DNA from: Hydractinia symbiolongicarpus
Taxonomy: Eukaryota > Cnidaria > Hydrozoa > Anthoathecata > Hydractiniidae
Assembly: GCF_029227915.1 (NCBI RefSeq)
Contig: NC_079888.1
Location: 4,661,001-4,725,000, forward strand
Direction of reading: 5' to 3'
DNA: 64,000 nt
The notes beneath the pieces were generated by a model. It ran no database searches. It saw nothing but the letters and a program-made list of their open reading frames with translations, and had not been told where the DNA came from. Positions 1-10,391 of the stretch are shown piece after piece (position 1 is the first letter of the stretch; each line of letters begins with the position of its first letter). The translations under genes were made by a program, and so were the position numbers.

Positions 1-2950
1 AATAAAGTATGTAAAAAAGTGTATTACCTCAAAATAGCTCCTAAAGGTACTACGTTGTAATATTGTTATTATTATATTTTGCCAGAGTTTTTAAAATTGT
101 CCAAAAAGATGACATAAAAATTATTTGGGACGAATTAAAATTGAGCATACATTAAAAAAAATAACCCCTCCTAAATATTTAAAAAACTTGCTGTTTTCAT
201 AATTGATGTTGCTGTTTTGTAATCACAACACGTTTATCGAAAAACGATTTTAAAATTATGCTGTGAGTATTTTTTGTTTTGTTTGCATGTTTATTTAACT
301 CATATTTAACACTAAAGAACATTTTTGTTATTTTATGCATTCTTTAATAAATTTCTTTTAGATGAAGTTTAACTTTTACAATATTGCACAATCTTATAAT
401 AAATTCCCAATATGATGTGCGGAAATAAATTTAATCTTTAGTACATATCAAAGAAGATAATTTATGACAAAATTTTAGTTTTTGAAAATTAGGATGCAAA
501 CCAGGAATTACCTTATTCCAGTAAATTAAAGAAGTTCAAAATTCATGTTAATTAAATGTCCCTTATTATTAAAGCGTGATGTAAATATCCAGTACGTAAA
601 ATACACGTTACTACTGCAGTTAATTTCCTTTTTGGTAATTTTGTGCTTTCTTAATTTCCTTGAATACGTTATATGCAAAACTGGATCCCAACCCTCAGGG
701 TGTATAAAGGGTGTTTAAAGAGGGAAAACAACAATCTAGGTAACTGCCTATTTTAGCCTGGACATACTGAGAATGAAGTTGCAATAATTTTCGAAATGTT
801 CTGTAAAATGAATTAAAATTTAAGAAAAAATAAAAACAGTTTTAGGTTGAATAAGTAAAAAAGGTAAAATGGTTCACTAGCTAACTTGTGAACCGTTTAT
901 CGTAGAGTTTTCATCTCATAGCTATGTTTCAACAGTTTTGTTACAATGCTCCTGTAGGGTAACTGCATAATGCACATAGTACAGCCCCTTTAAATAAAGA
1001 ACCTGTAAATTCTTAGGACAAATGATTTCATTTTGACTACCATACTACACGTACAGTGTGGGGCACTTTTTAATTGGCTCATATTGGGGAAGTCTGTTGT
1101 ACTCTTTTTTACCTATTAGCTACCTTGTTTGAGCAGGTATATAAATATTTAATGAATTTTGAATGGCAGATTTAAGTAACATTAATTAGCAGGACAAGGA
1201 AGGGTTACCAAAGAACAAATGCTGACTTTTAGTATTACAATTTAAAACCCATGGAACAGGAATGAGAATTTCATTGTATGTGTTTTTAGTTTATGTATTT
1301 TTGCAAGGTTTTGGTTAGGTTTGGCTTTTATTTTTGTTTCCAGTGCTTCTCACAAAAAAATCAATCAATATGAACAAGTTCAAATAAAAAACAAGAACCA
1401 TATTCCTGTTTTAGTCAGGTGAAGGGTGTCTTCCATACTCATGTTACCACGCATAACGTTGTTTGGACGTTTTAATGATTGAGAGATCTGTTATGGCAAG
1501 TAAATGACATTTTTAGTTTGTCACTAAAATTTTTGCCATATTAATTAAAGTTATTGATAACATACTAACCGGCTGCAATACCGCTACTGCTTCTTTTTTT
1601 TTACAAAATAAAAATGTATAAGCAACTTTAACTTGTGCTGTGGCAGATGATATGTGAAGGGGTGGGTTTAAAAATGATGTCCAAACAAAATATTATATAT
1701 GTGACAAATTTGAAAAGGAAAGAACTAACACAGGTGGTAAAATAGGTGAGAAGAAATTATATACTTGAGTTGTAAAGGCAAGGGGTGATGGCAATTAGCT
1801 GCCTACACCATATAAAAGTGCAAGCAATATTTTATAGTTCTACGCCTGTCAGGAAGATTAGGAATTCACTTGCAGTTACTTGCGGTTACTACCTTTTGCT
1901 GATACACAGACAGAAAGTTGCATAATATAATATAAAGACAAAAAAGTTTGTTTTGAAAATGTGTACCAAATTTTCAATCTAGCATTTACTATGTCAAACT
2001 AAAATTCATAGTTTTTTTCAATAATGCAGTTCTCACAATTTGTTAGGAATTGTTTAAAATAATTGTGGTCTAAAGGAAATCCTGGCAGGAGTATTAATAG
2101 AGCCAAATACCCAGCCCGTAAAATTAGAATTTTTTATCTCTGCAATAACACTGCCGATGTGAGATACATTTCAACTGATTTGCATGATTGCCTGTTGTGT
2201 TGTGTGGAAGAAGAATCTCTGGACTTCCTTTTAATATGATATACAATTTTTTCTATTATTATTGCGAATTGAAGGGCAACACTGTATTTCTGTAGCTTAA
2301 ATGATTTAAGTCAGTGATAATTGCCTAATACACTAAAAATCAAGCGTAATTATTCTTCAGTCGCAATGAGTGGGAGTAGCTCAAACAATTCTACAATCGT
2401 TGTTTTTACATCAACAGTGTCGAATGCCGACCAAAATTTTAGACGCTGAATACCACTCTTTTACCATGCCACTTTGGTTTTTGCAGATACAATGTGGACA
2501 AGTGAATTAATAGATATTTGGTGTTAGGGTGAAACAAAATGTAATGGTTCTAATATTAGAATATTTGCTCTTCCCATTGCATTTGTTGTGATCAAATATT
2601 ACCCCAATATACACTTTTATTTCATATAAATAGATACTTGTCTTCTTTAAAGAAACCAGCACTCTAACTCTACCGTCTTCTACAAAAAACTGTTACTCTA
2701 CAGTATCTCAGTAAAAATTATTTTTCAAAATGACTGTACTGTTGTGATCGAAAAAAGGTGTAATACTTTATTCAGTTAACAAATATCATGCTAATTTCTT
2801 AACAATCATTATACAGGCCATTTTTGAATTTAAGTTAACAGCTGGAAGTGCTGATACTGGTGCCCTAGCTACGTCCCATTAAATTCAGTGTTCATAGTTA
2901 TATAGTTAACATAGTTAATAATATAGGTACTCAAAAGCATTGCTGGTGAG
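1..2950. other. AT-rich intergenic DNA, no gene resolved
   Basis: No open frame with recognisable homology was found on either strand. Several short open stretches exist (for example + strand 2063-2239, and + strand 2366-2449 starting with an ATG), but none could be joined into a convincing gene. The region could be the body of the minus-strand gene whose possible first exon lies at 2965-2997, or plain intergenic sequence. Confidence 0.5.
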
Positions 2951-2964
2951 GCGAAAACACTTAC

Positions 2965-2997
2965 CAATTTCTTTTGTAGTTTTTCTTTCTGAGACAT
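2965..2997 (-). CDS. possible first coding exon of an unidentified minus-strand gene
   Basis: On the minus strand an ATG at 2997 opens eleven codons (MSQKEKLQKKL), followed at once by a strong donor (TTG|GTAAGTG). The sequence upstream (3000-3120) is locally less AT-rich and contains several CpGs, as a promoter might. The peptide is lysine and glutamine rich and I do not recognise it. I could not identify a following exon with confidence: acceptors further left give only short open frames. The same stretch read on the + strand is pyrimidine-rich, so the match could be chance. Confidence 0.25.
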
Positions 2998-3608
2998 CTC
3001 GTTACGCAAGTAGAATCAGAAATAATAATTAATTTTGTTCTGTGGGCAAAAAACAAGGAAAAAACGTGCACTTCGCTTCGCGGCTACGGGAAATCTCGGT
3101 TTGTTTTGGTGCCAGTGGAAACGTTCTTTTTTGACAAGTGTGTTTTAAGTTGACAGGTACACTAAATTCTATAGGCAATAATTGCCTATAGTTTTTATAT
3201 CTAGAAACCAATAAATAGATCCTTCAGGCCTCTCTACTTCTCAAGACAAAATTTTTATTTTCTGAACATTTGAAATTGGGATTATATAATAAAGCAGATT
3301 ATTATAAATAAACTATTTATATTAAAATCATGCAAATATATATCGCTAGATTGATTGCCAAGATAGGTTGAACTTTCTAGGTCGTTGTGTGTATATGGCG
3401 GCTAAGCTGTGAACCGCTTGTGGTTATAGGTTACTTTTATGTGGTTAGTTTTCGTTTTTGTCGTGTGGCTTTTTTGTTACGCTGGCTATAGCCTTAAAAT
3501 TTAGGTTGTTATCTTTTAAAAAAATGCCCGGTAGACTATACATGATAAGAAAATTAAAATGTTGACTTTAGAGTATTAGTGTGTAAGCTAAGCTATCTAA
3601 GCAAAAGC

Positions 3609-3628
3609 TCTCTGGTGTCCAGACCAGA
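3609..3628. repeat. short perfect hairpin
   Basis: Seven-base arms (CTCTGGT and ACCAGAG) flank a six-base loop. It lies just upstream of a GC-richer stretch ending in GATAAGTAAATAAA, which looks like the tail of an old dispersed repeat. No function is assigned. Confidence 0.3.
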
Positions 3629-4804
3629 GGCTCACCCAGGCACAACAGCTGGGACCGGGCACCCGATAAGTAAATAAAGGAGTGTGTGGTTAAAAAAACA
3701 GAAGTAAGTCATAGGGGCAATTGTAGTTAGGTACTTGTTGCATCTCAAGTTAACTGGCCTAAATTATTTAATGAATTAGGAAACAACTAGATCCCAGCCC
3801 TTGAAATTAGCCAAAAAACCCGTCAGTAATAAATTGCCAACGACATAGTCATTTGCAGTGGCATTCCCTCGGTAATAATTTGCCGATGCAAGAGAGAGAA
3901 AGTTTTAATTTTTTAGTTAATCTTACTTACCCTTTAAATATCTGTCTTTTTCATGAGAGGCGTGTGATTAATCGCACACCTGAAAAATAGTTCAAAATCA
4001 ATCTATAAAATCCATTTTGTAGCGTGTGATGGCAGCCCTCAAAATAATTTTTGGAGACTCGTCAAACAAAATTTCCGCCACATTCTGTCGGACAAAACTT
4101 CTGATAGATCGACTCCTAACTTAGTTAAAAGAACTATGTAGACATAAATCTTTTTTGCCTGGCCCCTTCGTCATTGGTAACCAGGTCTTACACAAGAAAT
4201 CCAGCCATGCGGTTCTTAACTAATTCGGAGGTGAACGCCGACGGAGCACGGATGAATCAAGTCTGCAAAACTGCACTTACAGGTGGAACAGACATTTTAT
4301 CATGGATTTAACTGTAGATAATTTCTTCATTTTACAAAACAATTGTAAACCATAGCAGGTCCGAATTGTTATTCAGTGTTATTCAAACAATTTTAAAAAC
4401 AAAACCCACGTGCGGTAAAAAAAAATTCTGTATAAATTTTGTTAAAATATAGCTGAACTTTTCGAATGAATTTTGAAGTTCATTTTAAGCCACGAGGATA
4501 AAGATTTTTTGTAATTTGAAAACAAAGCATATTTTTGCCTATTTGCTAGTGATGACCTGAAAAATAAACAATAAGTTTATAAAAGTGACAGTATAGTCAT
4601 GCATACTATTTCGGAAATGTAGAAAAGGAAGTTAAGATTGAGAGAGTTTGGGGTTCACGATTCAAAACGTCCACCACCTTTCTACCGCAAAATGAATGTG
4701 CAACAAAGATTAGCCTCGGCAGTTTTTTGCCGTCATCATCATCATCATCATCATTCTCGGCTTAACGTCCGTTTTCCATGCTAGCATGGGTTGGACGGGG
4801 TATA

Positions 4805-7800
4805 TTAATGACCCTCTTCCAATCTAGACTGTGTTAGATCTAAACTCAACTTCCTCTCTATCAAGTCTGTCCTTATAACCTCCTGCCAAGTCTTTCTCGA
4901 TCTGCCTCTGGGCTTTGCCCCAGGAACTATCAAGTCTCTACACTTTCTTACCCAATTATCCTCCTCCATTCTTTCCAAGTGCCTCAGCCAATTCAATCTT
5001 CTTATCTGGATAACATCTTTAATTCTACGGAGACTTAGCCTGCTTCTTAGCTCATCTAAACTCTTTCTGTCTCTCAGACTGGCATTACACATCCACCTAA
5101 CCATTCTCATATCATTCCTTTCTAAACGGTCAAGATCTTCCTGCTTCACTGCCCATGTCTCACTACCGTACAACATAACACTTCTTACACAGGCCTCATA
5201 CAACCTACCTTTTACCTCAATTGACAGGACTCTGCTAGTCAATAAAGGAAGTAACTCTCTAAACTTTTTCCAAGCAGAACCTATCCTGCAAGTAACACTT
5301 CTTCCAACACCCCCTTCACTACCCAACATATCACCTAAGTAACAGAAGTTCTTAACTATCTCTAACGAGCCACTGTTGTACATCATTAAAGCTGGAAATA
5401 CTTCATTCTCTATAATCTCACCTTTGCAACGCTTGCATACAAACTGTATGTCAGCTCTTAACCTTCCACTAATACTACTGCACTTCTTATGTACCCAATG
5501 CTTGCAAGTCTGACAAAAAATTGAGTTGCTACCAACCCCTTTCCTGCAAACTCCACAAGGCCACTTTCCAACTACAAGGTCACACTTGGCTGCAATGCTA
5601 CTTATAATGACTTTAGACTTTGCTGTGTTTACCTTCAGCCCTTTCTCTTCTAGTCCTTTCTTCCACTTCTCAAACTTTTCAACTAATTCTTCCATCGACT
5701 CTGCTATGAGAACCAAATCATCTGCATACAATAACTCCCATGGACAACCTGTTCTGAACTCCATCGACAGCGCTTCTAAGACTAGAATAAACAACAACTC
5801 ATCCACACCTAATTTTCTCATAGCCCACCAAATAACTTTACGTGGCACTCTATCAAAAGCTTTCTCTAAATTTACAAAGGCAAAATAGAGATTCTTTCTC
5901 TTTCCTAAATACTTTTCCTGAAGCTGTCTGAGTAAAAATATTGCATCTGTAGTGCCACGCCCTGGAACAAAACCAAATTGCATCTTATCTATATCAATTC
6001 TTTCTCTAAGTAACTTATCAATCACTCTTTCAATAACTTTCATTACTTGATCAACCAACTTCAAACCTCTATAGTTACCCCTTTCTAATGCATCACCCTT
6101 GCCCTTGAAACAGTTCACTATTACACTCGACTGCCACTCACTCGGAATAGCACCATCCTTTATAATCTGGTTAGCAAGACTTGTAATAAGCTCAACTCCA
6201 ATATATCCAGATGCTTTTACCATCTCTGCAACAATACCTGATACTCCTGCAGCCTTGCCAATCTTCAATTTCCTAATAGCCTCCACTACCCATTCTGTCT
6301 TGATCTGCATAGCTGGCCCTTCTACGACATCATCATCAGACAAATTATCCTCGTCCCAATCAAACTCAGTGTTAAGCAACCTCTGATAATGATTCTTCCA
6401 AGCTACCCTTTTCTCCTCCTCTGTGCTAGCCAAAACACCTTCATCATTACGTATACACTTCTCACCTACAATATCTTGATTAGTCTTCTTCATTTGCTTT
6501 GCTATCTTGAATACCTCATTGCGCTGGTCTTCCCTTCTTAACACATCTGCAAATCTGTTTCTCTCTGCTTCTGATTTTGCCTTATACACTGCTGTACGAG
6601 CGCGACGCTTAGCTTGTAAGTAAATATTTTTACTACCACCTGACTTCCACTCTTTCCAAAGTTTCCTCTTTTCCTTTATACACTGGTCAACCTCATTATT
6701 CCACCACCAGGTCTGTCTATGTCTAGCTGGTCCTTTCGTCCACCCACAGGTATCATCAGAAGCTTCTAGAAGACAATTCTTCAAAGTAGTCCAAGTACTT
6801 TCAACATTGTCACTATCACATTGACTATTGTAGGCTAACTGCTGAACTTTTGCACTAAATTGTCTTGCTACAATCTCTTCCTTCAGCTTCCAGACTTTAC
6901 AATGGGGCCTGTACTTTCCCTTGGTTTCTTTAACACTCTTCAAGATAATATCACAAACCAGCAACCTATGCTGGGAAACACACTCTTCCCCCGATATAAC
7001 TTTCACGTCCTTCACCACTTTCTTGTCTGACTTTCTAACCAAAAAGTAATCTATCTGTGTCTTACAACCACCTGACTCATATGTTATCAGCCTACTCTGT
7101 CTCTTACTGAATGATGTGTTGCAAACCACCATGTCCGTTGCCATTCCAAACTCAAGCAATCTCTCCCCTTCCTTATTTCTGCTCCCAAATCCATAGCCTC
7201 CATGCACACCTCTATAACCTTCAGATGACTTCCCAACATGACCATTAAAGTCGCTGCCCACCATGACAAGTTCAGTGTCTCCAAACTTTGATGTGACTGC
7301 TATTAACTCATCATAAAACTTATCTTTATCTTCCTCACTGAGTCCACACTGTGGAGCATAAACTGACAGAAAAGTGACAATCCTATTACCTATCAAAAAC
7401 TTTATCACTATAATATGACTATTAACACGCATAACATCTATTACTTTTTCTACCCACTTCCCCGCAACGAATATGCCAACTCCTCCATATCCATCACTAT
7501 TACCAATCCAAAAAAGCTTATACCTTGCCCTCCTACCTTCCACAAATCTCACTGAAGCTCCTCTTCACCTAACTTCCTGAACACAACACATATCAACAGA
7601 TCTACGTTCTAACATTTCAACTACTTCACCTGCTCTACCTCTCAGAGTACCAACATTTACACTAGCCATCCTCAACCTAGTGTTATCTACCTTGTGATGT
7701 GATAGCTGGGTAACGGTCTGACGATGCTCACATCTGACATCTGTCCTACCGTGCGCGACACCTTCACTCCTTAGAGTTCCAGCCCCGTTTACGCAGTTTG

Positions 7801-7825
7801 TCTGATCAACTATTCTTACGGCCAT
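4805..7825 (-). pseudogene. LINE polyprotein (APE endonuclease, RT, PHD-like finger), broken
   Basis: Reading from 7825, about 86 codons lead to an in-frame TGA at 7567-7565; the same frame then stays open to 4805. Domain order: an N-terminal segment ending in the endonuclease start (CVQEVR), the APE core (SVYAPQ, GSDFNGHVG, TQIDYFLV, SQHRLLVCDI), a basic linker, RT (GNYRGLKL, FGFVPGRGTTDAI, LLYADDLVLIAES), then a Cys/His finger, then the usual C-terminal region (CYLGDMLGSEGG, LYGSETWA). Three defects are visible. The TGA replaces what should be Trp by family expectation. RT motif A reads FVNLEKAFD, with Asn at the first catalytic Asp. About 35-40 residues between motif A and YADD, including motif B, are absent in frame near 5795. 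Confidence 0.85.
5408..5575 (-). other. PHD-like zinc finger inside the LINE ORF
   Basis: Between the RT palm and the C-terminal domain, the LINE protein has pairs of Cys spaced C-x2-C, C-x2-C, then H-x2-C, then C-x2-C (WPCGVC, FCQTCKHWVHKKC, FVCKRC). This Cys4-His-Cys3-like layout resembles a PHD finger. All expected ligands are present although the RT itself is damaged. Confidence 0.7.
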
Positions 7826-8089
7826 TAATAAAGAGTTTTGGCATTGTTTTACAGCTGGATGCCCTTCCTAGCGCCAACCGTTCACAGACCGGACTGGGTG
7901 TTTTTTAAAGTGACACCATCACTATGTGGCATTTCATGGGACTTCCACAATCGCCCCTTTAAACTAAGGTATGGTGGAGGACGTTCAACTCCTCTCTTGT
8001 CTCTTAAGAAGACCCTTCACCTAGCCTTCACGCAATGAAACCGCGCCAGCAATTGCCGATTGCCGGCGCTAATTTCGAGGGCTGCAGAT

Positions 8090-9060
8090 CTGTTAACATT
8101 TCACATACAAATCTAGACCTGTGTCACCCAAACCTTGAATATTTTTCTTACGTTTTCATTGTGAGAATTAAATTATGAAAATAGATATATATGTGAATTT
8201 GAGTTTTATAACATTTTTTTTATGTTATGTATGTAGCATAATACCATCCTAATTACATTACGTGATTATCTAAAAACAGCTCTAGCGACAATCTGGAAAC
8301 TCAGCTAGCCACATAACTTCATTGTTTTGACTATCAGCCATCCCTAAAAACAAGTGTGTGAAAAAGCTGAAAAGGACTGAGCGAAAAAGCCACCATCAAA
8401 AGCATCCTCTTTCTGTGATTTGCGTCTTAATTCTGTGATGCGTTTTTGCCCATGTGAGATCCACTGGAATTATTTCTGAAGTCTGTTTTATGATTAAAAT
8501 GGCTGCAATACTTGGCTACTTAACTTAGATGGAGCTAGTAGCTGCTGGAAACACCAGCTGCTCTAAAAACAGACGTGACATTATGAAAACTTGTTGACGC
8601 GAATTCAATTAGCAAAGGGGATCTGTGGAGAAGAGCATAAAGCCTGGTAATAAAAGATTTTTCTTAACAATATTTCCCAGTTCCTAGTTTCATAATAAAT
8701 ATAGGTTTGTTTGATATTTAATGAATGATTATAAAGATATCAATAGATAAAAATGTCATACTTCCACTGCGCTAAAATTTTCTCATGTATGATTACCCCA
8801 GCAATGTTTAGGCTGTTTGTTCCATAAAATGCATAAGTTTAAGTGCCTGTGAAAATGGTAATGTGGTAGATCATGGACGCAAAGCCCAGGATATCATGCC
8901 ATAGCCAGCCATTGTTGTTCGTTAAAAGGAAAGTTACTGGGAAAAGGGAAATCAATCAGTATACACCATATATATAGCTAGCTATTCGCTTTTTATTTTA
9001 TAAATATCAACTTTTTTGTCTCTGTTTTTATATTCAATTTTTTTGGATGATTAACCTGGT
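8090..9060. other. intergenic, no gene seen
   Basis: AT-rich DNA between the LINE-bearing element and the TatD-family gene. No coding frame, RNA gene or repeat could be supported. The distal part should contain the promoter and any 5' untranslated sequence of the downstream gene. Confidence 0.4.
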
Positions 9061-9073
9061 GGGTGACATTTTC

Positions 9074-9075
9074 AG
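9074..9075 (+). promoter_or_regulatory. 3' splice-acceptor-like site upstream of the TatD-family start
   Basis: The sequence CATTTTCAG ends here. It fits a cis or spliced-leader acceptor. ATGs follow at 9078 and 9132. Confidence 0.4.
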
Positions 9076-9131
9076 GTATGTCTTTTTTATCTTTATATCA
9101 AGTATATATTCACGTTATCCCCACAATATCA

Positions 9132-10070
9132 ATGGAGAATGCACTTGTGTGTGAACAATGCCATTCTACAAAGCATGTCAAGATGGATTGTCCTGCATAC
9201 AAAATCACATCTAAATTTGAAAATAATGGACTTTCTTGTGGTTATAATTACAAACACTACGGTGTGCCATTATACGACACTCACTGTCATCTAGACTATG
9301 TGTTTGATAGATTCAAACATGACAATCTATCGTTTCAAAAGTTTATGCAAAAGGAAAACTTTCCTGACAACTTCAAGGGTTGTATCACGTCATTCAGTGA
9401 CCCTGCAGCTTTTTCTAGTTTTGGAATAAGTTCTGATTTACTTACACAAGACGGTATATGGGGTACGTTTGGAATTCACCCACACCATGCTAAAAGTTAT
9501 AACCAAAGAATTGAAGACAATATTATCAAATTTTTACAGCACCCAAAAGCAGTTGCTGTAGGCGAATGTGGATTAGATTATTCGTTTCGTTGTCCAAGTC
9601 CTATTCCGGTACAAAAACGTGTACTTTTAAGACACATTAAAATTGCTAAGGATTACATGAAACCTTTAGTTCTTCATTCAAGGGAAGCAGAAGATGATGT
9701 TTTTGAGCTGTTGTGCTTGGAAGGGATGAAGAACTGGCCGATACATGTCCACTGCTTCACTGGTCATCATAGCCAGTTGCATCGGTTTATAAATGAATTT
9801 GAGAACATGTATTTTGGTTTTACTAATTTAGTATCATATTCAACAGCCACGACGACACATGAAGTTGCTAAAAGTATTCCTTTAGACCGGGTGTTATTGG
9901 AAACAGACGCTCCCTATTTTGTACCAAGGAGTTTACGTGACCGTGAGCAGTTTAGCCATCCTGGCAATGTGTTATTTGTTGCTGAAGAAATAGCTAGTAT
10001 AAAAAACATTGATGTAGATACAGTTTTGGAGCATTGTCGAAGAAATGTAAGGAAACTATACAAAATATAG
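9132..10070 (+). CDS. TATDN2: TatD-family metal-dependent deoxyribonuclease, TATDN2-like, with CCHC zinc knuckle
   Basis: This single-exon gene encodes 312 residues from the ATG at 9132; upstream in-frame ATGs at 9063 and 9078 are possible. 9132 is preferred for its context (TCAATGG) and because 9063 lies before an acceptor-like site. Residues 7-20 form a retroviral-type zinc knuckle, C-x2-C-x4-H-x4-C. The TatD TIM-barrel follows: THCHLD (residues 50-54, first metal ligands), GIHPHHA, GECGLDYS (catalytic Glu), VLHSREA, HVHCFTGH and LETDAPYF, all metal-binding positions intact. The family hydrolyses DNA 3' ends and acts in DNA repair or apoptotic degradation. The pattern is closest to TATDN2, where this domain is C-terminal in a longer protein; here the long N-terminus is absent and a knuckle takes its place. 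The lack of introns contrasts with most neighbours. Confidence 0.9.
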   Translation: MENALVCEQCHSTKHVKMDCPAYKITSKFENNGLSCGYNYKHYGVPLYDTHCHLDYVFDRFKHDNLSFQKFMQKENFPDNFKGCITSFSDPAAFSSFGISSDLLTQDGIWGTFGIHPHHAKSYNQRIEDNIIKFLQHPKAVAVGECGLDYSFRCPSPIPVQKRVLLRHIKIAKDYMKPLVLHSREAEDDVFELLCLEGMKNWPIHVHCFTGHHSQLHRFINEFENMYFGFTNLVSYSTATTTHEVAKSIPLDRVLLETDAPYFVPRSLRDREQFSHPGNVLFVAEEIASIKNIDVDTVLEHCRRNVRKLYKI

Positions 10071-10385
10071 ACTATATATATACGTTTTAAAATTTGTTTT
10101 ATAATTTAGGGATCACATTGAGTAAATGTATATATTTTTTATGTTTTGTTTTTCTTGTTTTTTTGGGAACGTCAGAAATTTTCGCGGGCATAAACTCCAC
10201 TAAATATATGAATAGACTTTTCCTGGTCTTCTGTATTTTTTTTGAATTCATTATTAGCTTTAAATTACTACTCACTCGCGTATTATTTTAAAAATTTCAG
10301 ACTTTATCAAATTTTTTTTGTGGCGGAATTGTTTCAAATCTTTTATTCGTTTTGTGTCAAACGTTTTTGAAAACGCATCAAAGAA

Positions 10386-10391
10386 AATAAA
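10386..10391 (+). terminator. candidate polyadenylation signal of the TatD-family gene
   Basis: AATAAA about 315 bases after the stop codon. It is one of few canonical hexamers in this stretch, but the AT-richness makes chance matches likely. Confidence 0.35.

Larger units (their letters stand above)
4733..8035 (-). mobile_element. non-LTR retrotransposon (LINE), CFDP2-like APE/RT family, defective
   Basis: This is a nearly complete LINE on the minus strand. Its 5' end lies near 7840-8035, the coding part at 7825-4805, and its 3' end is a (GAT)n tail visible on the + strand as CATCATCAT repeats at 4734-4755. Next to the tail is a conserved block (4756-4800) with CCATGCTAGCATGGGTTGGACGG. The 5' block (7850-7905) includes GCTGGATGCCCTTCCTAGCG. 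Known members of this group encode an APE endonuclease followed by reverse transcriptase. This copy has a stop codon, a missing RT block and a substituted catalytic residue, so it cannot move by itself. Target duplications could not be defined. Confidence 0.85.
3795..8084. mobile_element. inverted-ended DNA element split by a LINE insertion
   Basis: The left end at 3795 reads CAGCCCTTGAAATTAG. The right end, read inward from 8084 on the opposite strand, reads CAGCCCTCGAAATTAG, one mismatch in sixteen. Both flanking interiors carry similar motifs of the type (C)TCGG...TTGCCG, seen at 3870, 4715 and 8050. The sequence AGATC occurs close outside both ends and may be part of a target duplication, but it is not perfectly placed. 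The interior up to about 4733 and after about 8035 would be one older element into which the LINE inserted. No transposase remains. The ends resemble hAT-type termini, though the class is uncertain. Confidence 0.45.

Noticed and set aside
2063-2239. Open + strand frame with protein-like composition (NTADVRYISTDLHD)
   Set aside because: A GTGAGA donor and a later in-phase acceptor at 2818 can be paired, but no homology, start exon or supporting structure was found. Minus-strand readings of the same bases look equally open.
2366-2449. Short + strand frame starting MSGSSSNNSTIVVF, considered as an SH3BGR-like first exon
   Set aside because: Only 27 codons, and no following exon matched that family.
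5526-6386. Long + strand frames inside the LINE
   Set aside because: They are antisense shadows of the LINE RT frame.
9132-10070. Bacterial contamination or transfer as the source of the intronless TatD gene
   Set aside because: The sequence is closest to animal TATDN2, base composition matches the surroundings, and flanking DNA is continuous eukaryotic sequence.
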